Positions 59,331-64,000 of a stretch of 64,000 bases of DNA are shown piece by piece; positions within the stretch are counted from its first letter, which is position 1, and the number at the start of each line of letters is the position of its first letter. Below the pieces are notes generated by a model, which did no database searches, was not told the DNA's origin, and was given only the letters and a program-made list of their open reading frames with translations. The position numbers and the translations under genes are program-made. The stretch is taken from the NCBI GenBank assembly GCA_946807835.1, contig OX327690.1, forward strand, positions 17,828,501 through 17,892,500. Reading direction: 5' to 3'. This DNA is from Ailanthus altissimus (lineage: Eukaryota > Streptophyta > Magnoliopsida > Sapindales > Simaroubaceae).

Positions 59331-60760
59331 CAGGGCATCGTTTACAAGTGTAACTGATGAAGTCCACATTGGCACTTAACCAAAGGCAAGGTAACTAAAA
59401 GATGAGCATAATATAAATCACGTGCCAATAAAAATAAAACCCATACGTTTATACCTTTGGAGTCAAAAACATCCCTATTGTGCTCTGTGCCCAATTGATC
59501 TCTTTCTCTGTACACAAATTATCAATATCCACTCGATATACTTTAATTCTTAACTTAAGGATTAATGAGGAGAGCTTATAACGGTCTTCCACATAGGCTT
59601 AATATTCAGTTATCGCTCTAGGCCTCTGTATATAGAGCATAAAGAGATAACATATCCTTTGTTGTACGCAGGGCCCATTCAACCTCTTTCTCTTTACACA
59701 ATAAACAAGCAACTTATCATAGTATTGAGTGAAGATAACACTAGTTTGGAGATATATCTCATCCGATACATTGTCTCACGTTAGGGCTTAACCCTTTAGT
59801 GTCAAATAGAGATAAACCATTTTAAGAAACATTAATGCACATTGAGGTTCAACTCCTTAGTGCCAAATGAAGATAAACTACTTTGGAGACACATTGGCAC
59901 ACATCAGGGCTAAACCTCTATTAGATATACTAATCCCATCAAAAATTATTTTAACACATAATTATTTTTTGCATTACAAATTGATTTTCACACACATATC
60001 CATTTTTGGCACATCAGAGCACTTTGTATACTGAGGGGCTTTAGTGATTGGGTGTAATAACCCTCATAAAAAATTATTTGTCACATATAGAATCATTTTT
60101 GGTATCTTCATGACACTTCGCGCACCGACAGGCTTAATGGTCGGGTATAATGACCCTTACAAAAAATGATTCGTCACACACAGAATCATTTTTTGCATCC
60201 TCAGGACACTGTTCACATGTGTAAACTAAAGAAGTCCACTAATGGATGTAATAGTCCCTTCAAAAATAATTATAGCTTTAATAACCATTTTTGGCATCCT
60301 TAAGGCATTATCTATGGGTGTAGACTAAGGGCATTGGAGAACATATAGCTCAACTCCTTTACGTTAAATGGAGATAATCGCATTGTTACATATTTAGAGC
60401 TCAGGCCTTGTCGTATTATTCATGTATAGTAACCCTCATAAAAAAAGAACTCTAGGAATTTCATATTGAGCTTACATACCGCTCTAGAGATTTAACATTA
60501 AGCTGTACACAACTCTGGAGATAGAAATGAGTTCTTACATAGCTTTAGAGATACATATGAGCTTTCACATAGCTCTGAAGATAAAATTGAGTGTTACACA
60601 GCTTTAGAGATAAAAATGAGTTTTTACATAGCTTCGAGGATACATATGAGCTATTGCATAGTTCTGGAATAAAATCGAGCTCTACATAGCTTTAGATATT
60701 CAACACTAAGCTCTACACAACTTTGGAGATACAAATGAGCTCTCATTCACAGACCTTGCC
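59331..60760 (-). repeat. Compound tandem-repeat zone of the Tat-like element
   Basis: Three repeat types occur. About 59750-59935: units of about 75 bases with aggcttaaccc/aggttcaactcc, tagtgtcaaat/tagtgccaaat and agataaac. About 60005-60320: about three units of about 92 bases with tttttggcatc, ggacact, gggtgtaataaccc and caaaaaatgattcgtcacac. About 60440-60760: eight or so units of about 39 bases with agctttagagatac, atatgagct and ttcacatagctctg. The first two types are the reverse complements of those at 23965-25045. The zone directly follows the truncated protease. Confidence 0.75.
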
Positions 60761-62430
60761 AATGGTATGGAGATATACATTAACCTCAAGGACTCAATCA
60801 TCATTTTATCCAACCTATCATTGTAGATCACCTTTAATGAGCTTTTGTGTCTACAATTGCATAAGCAACCTCATTGACACCTATTCTGAGGGTGACTACA
60901 AGGGCATCATCATAGGGAACACAACACCTCGATAATAATCCTTTGTAAATACAATCAGTGTGTATAAAGGGACTAGATGTGCAATGTATATTTGCATTCC
61001 CTTCATAATATTTCTTGAAGTTTCTTGAACATAGTTCCTTACTGTTCTCTTAGAGGTTCCCGCTATAGTTGGGTCTTCTAAGATCAAGTTAACTTTGGGG
61101 TCATACTTAAGTATAGGTTTCTCAAGCACAACTCTATCACCTTTAGGCTTATCTTTTTGTCCAATACCTGATTCATGCTGAGCATTTATCACCTAATTAA
61201 GAAACCTTTTCAATATGTCATTCTTGATTAGTGCCTCAATCTGGTTCTACAACTTGAAATACTCTACGGTGTTGTGGCCGCAACCTTTGTGGAAGTCACA
61301 GTGCTTCCACTTACTCATTTGATCTAGACTTCCTTTTATGGCAGTGGGTTTTCAGAGCCACTCTTTATTTCTGATAACAAAAAATATATTTTCTCTCAAA
61401 GAGTTCAGTGGGTAAATGAATGGGAATTGAGACATCTTCATAGTTTACTGTAGGCTCAGTTAGCTGAACTTAGGCAGTGGTGGGGGTAACCTTAATGAAA
61501 TTAAATACTTTAACTATCAAAGCCTCCTCAATGCAAGAGGTGGCATTAAGACTAGATCAGCTCTCTTTATTCTTTCCTTAGGCCGCAAGCTGTCTTTCAT
61601 TTATTCTTGCCTTTTCATTCAACACTTTTTTATCGCTTTGATTTATTTCAGGGACTTAGCATAAGCTTTACCATATATTTTCAGTTCTGATTCTTGGAAG
61701 GTGAATTATAGCTATAAAGTTTTTTTGAAGTTGATAAGTGTCTCTTTAACACCAAAGACACCTATATCAATAATCTCCTTTTGGAACCTTTGGACGAAGT
61801 CCTTTAGAGACTCAAATTCTCCATTCCTAATATACATTAATGTGGAAGGGTTTTTGGGCCTGTTCTAAGAATACTAGAACTAGAAGACAAATGTCTCAAA
61901 TAGTTGGTCAAAGCTATATATTGAGTCAGGTTCCAAACTTTAAAACCATGATCTAGTTATTTCACATAGAGTGTGGGGAAATAGGCAGCACATCGCATCC
62001 TTATCTACCTCTTAGGTAAAGAAGCATTCCTAATCTCAATAACAAAAGGGGACTTAGTCTCTACCATAGAAAAAGAGTTCATCACTGTGTCCTTTGCTTG
62101 GCAGATATTCTCCAACTCTTGCTGAAGTTTGTCAACCTTTCTCATGAGCTTGGAAGCAACGTCATCCATCTCGATGGCTTCAGCCTCTTTAAAATTTTGG
62201 CGCTTTATGTTTAACAAGTCTCGAAGGTCACTCTTGAATGGTTGCTTTGGCTCTCTGTCTCTATTACTTCCTCATCCGTTTTCAATAGTTAACTAGAGCT
62301 TTTTGTTGGGAAGATAGAGAGACTTGCTCTTGTTGGTTTGTCTACTATGTTGAGGCTCATAAGAGCTGTGACTCCTAGATCAATCATGGTGAGTGCAAGA
62401 AGGGGTAGGCTGAGTCTGCTCGCAAGCTGT
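60735..62430 (-). pseudogene. Tat-like Ty3/gypsy gag and partial protease
   Basis: Minus strand, 5' to 3': DLRDLLNIKRQNFKEAEAIE then MRKVDKLQQELENICQAKDT and SPFVIEIRNASLPKR (62240-62000), the gag start of Tat elements. Then LMYIRNGEFESLKDFVQRFQ KEI (61840-61760), the retrotransposon gag core with stops around it. Then KHCDFHKGCGHNTVEYFKL (61300-61240). The protease entry follows (ILEDPTIAGTSKRTVRN; VFTKDYYRGVVFP; ALVVTLRIGVNEVAYAIVDT) and LRLMYISIPLARSVNESS (60790-60740), which parallels RLMYVS in the plus-strand relative. It stops at the tandem repeats. In-frame stops and shifts make it non-functional. Confidence 0.8.
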
Positions 62431-62734
62431 TCCTCTAAGCGTGTTTGAGGAACTTTTATAGGGTCTCTTCTAAGTCCTCAATAACCTTTCGGAGGGTATG
62501 TTTTTTGTCAAGGCGGTAGTTTCTCTTAATATTTTGGCCATAGCGAAAGGCTTTAACAAGCTTGGTTAGTCAAACTTGATAAAGCATTACAAAATAGGAC
62601 TTTCTCATAATTTTCCATATACGACGCCACATATTTGGTGTTAAATTTGGTCAGGGTCCATTGAGGCCACCTTAAACAATCAAGAGTTTGTTGAGTGAGG
62701 AAAAATTTAAGTTGCTGGGCCTTTTGATGTCAAG

Positions 62735-63737
62735 AGTTATACTCAGACCTTAAGTTTCGTGGTCTTAGAACTAGGACCAAGTAGTGGTTTACTAAAAACT
62801 GGTTAAGAATCGAACTGCTTGGTAAAACCTGAGGAATACAAAAAATGCGAGATCACAGACAAGCACTAATGGTGTGGCTTGCAATGGTCCTTCAATGCTC
62901 AAGTAAGACTGAGGCTTAGTAATAGATGTTGCTTAAAGTTCTTACCCTAGAAAAAAAAATATGGAAGAGAAAGAAGGAATTTCTTACTAGAGTTATAGTA
63001 TTTATTTCAAGTTGTCTTATTTTGATTTAAAATAGGAGATAAGTCTTGAATATGGAGGGAATTGACCTAGAGAATTCCCTTCAGAGGTGACACGTAGTGA
63101 CATATGATTGGAGAGTTCTTTTCTCTACAAGGATATTTTGGAGAATTAACACAGTTAAGGGTACTTGAGATTAGCTACTTTTAAGGAGAATTAGCTTGGA
63201 ATTAGATGAGCTACAAGTATTGTCTCTTGAGTTTCAACAGGTGCAGTACTAACTGAGCGTATCAACCTCAAACAAACTTTCTCGTTTTATCAGCAAAGGG
63301 GACAGAAGCCTATCATATATTGACGTGGTGACTTAGTAATAGTTTCTTTGGGATTTTTCCATCTAAAACGTTATCCTTGTGCCAGTTATCATGCTATGTA
63401 GTCTCGTCATGTAGTCTCCAACTAGGTATTAGATGAGCTCGATGATGACGTAGAAAGCGACTGAGCTTTGTTAACATGTGCATTAGTTGTAGGGGCCAAA
63501 TGATGATGTGGCATATGACTTAGACATGATGGATTTAGGTGGTGATGTAGACTAATACATGGATCCTACTTGACAAGCTTTACGAGCTAAATTCTGAAAA
63601 TTAATAGGCTTAAGCTCGTACTAAAATTGGCGGCCAAGTTTCAATTTAGACTAAGTGGCCTTCTAAAAAAGTTGGGCCTGAAAACCCGAATGGACCTTAA
63701 GATGCAATTCAAATATCATTATAATTTTCTCCTAACA
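62735..63737 (-). repeat. 5' LTR of the minus-strand Tat-like gypsy element
   Basis: Direct partner of 56072-57120; it ends cctaaca at 63737. On the minus strand the LTR therefore starts TGTTAGGAGAAAATTATAAT, close to TGTTAAGGAGAAATTAAGGT at 25506. gag lies immediately downstream on minus. No primer-binding site is confidently recognised at its inner edge. Confidence 0.75.
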
Positions 63738-64000
63738 CTATTATATAATAAAAATTTATAATATAAAATTATATTTAAATTATATATTTTTATAAAATGA
63801 TTAAAAGGTTTTTAAAACTTTTCTCTAACACAATCAATTGGACGTGTAAGGTTAAGGAATTTCTATATGATAATTTGATTCAATTTTTTTATAAGATTAT
63901 GAATAATCTTTTATTAGAAGATAACCTTTTTCTTTGATAATTAGCACACATTCTTGTACCAAATATTTATTTATTTAATTATTTTTTGCCAATGAACTAT
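63738..64000. other. AT-rich flank to the window end
   Basis: No gene is visible. 63740-63830 resembles 55795-55890, so the AT-rich repeat seen left of the element also occurs here. Confidence 0.45.

Noticed and set aside
59331..60760. CRISPR-like array of regularly spaced repeats
   Set aside because: The units are contiguous and imperfect without unique spacers, in plant retrotransposon context.

Overview
The window is AT-rich plant nuclear DNA, most likely from a eudicot. The evidence is spliced genes with GT-AG introns, a complete plant-specific remorin gene, and a dense layer of old Ty1/copia and Ty3/gypsy retrotransposon wreckage of plant type. Long gene-free AT-rich stretches with small inverted-repeat elements and microsatellites lie between. 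There is no sign of bacterial operons, CRISPR or an organelle genome. The species cannot be named from this window.

Only two host genes look intact, both on the minus strand. One (14489-17946, six exons, about 543 residues) encodes a long remorin with a C-terminal Remorin_C coiled coil and a Cys-Cys tail. The other (53917-54897, three exons, about 245 residues) encodes an uncharacterised plant protein that I tentatively place in the DUF7392 family. They are about 36 kb apart, and nothing links their functions.

Layout: 1-2100, copia gag, primer-binding site and a duplicated LTR (minus). 2765-13115, a nest of elements: outer LTR-like repeats, two copies of another LTR-type repeat, a gypsy (Tat-like) pol fragment on plus, and an antisense gag-like ORF on minus. 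13116-18300, the remorin gene and its promoter. 18300-22460, AT-rich DNA with a MITE-like palindrome and a solo-LTR-like block. 22463-25990, a short Tat-like gypsy element (LTR, gag-protease, tandem repeats, LTR). 26900-29230, a copia RT-RNase H relic with an internal duplication. 29240-36480, gene-poor DNA with two inverted-repeat elements (31195-31897 and 32774-33746). 36490-40367, an internally deleted copia element with both LTRs. 41240-45455, a rearranged copia mosaic (minus). 45522-50291, a large non-autonomous element carrying a PF20167-type ORF. 50940-51870, a copia RT relic (minus). 53917-55250, the second host gene. 56072-63737, a second Tat-like element on minus with both LTRs, gag-protease, tandem repeats and a gag-like ORF antisense to it.

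The most interesting signal is that the two Tat-like elements (22463-25990 and 56072-63737) share LTR, gag-protease and tandem-repeat families. Both seem to lack reverse transcriptase, RNase H and integrase, which suggests a non-autonomous lineage. All repeat boundaries and similarities were judged by eye, without alignment software.
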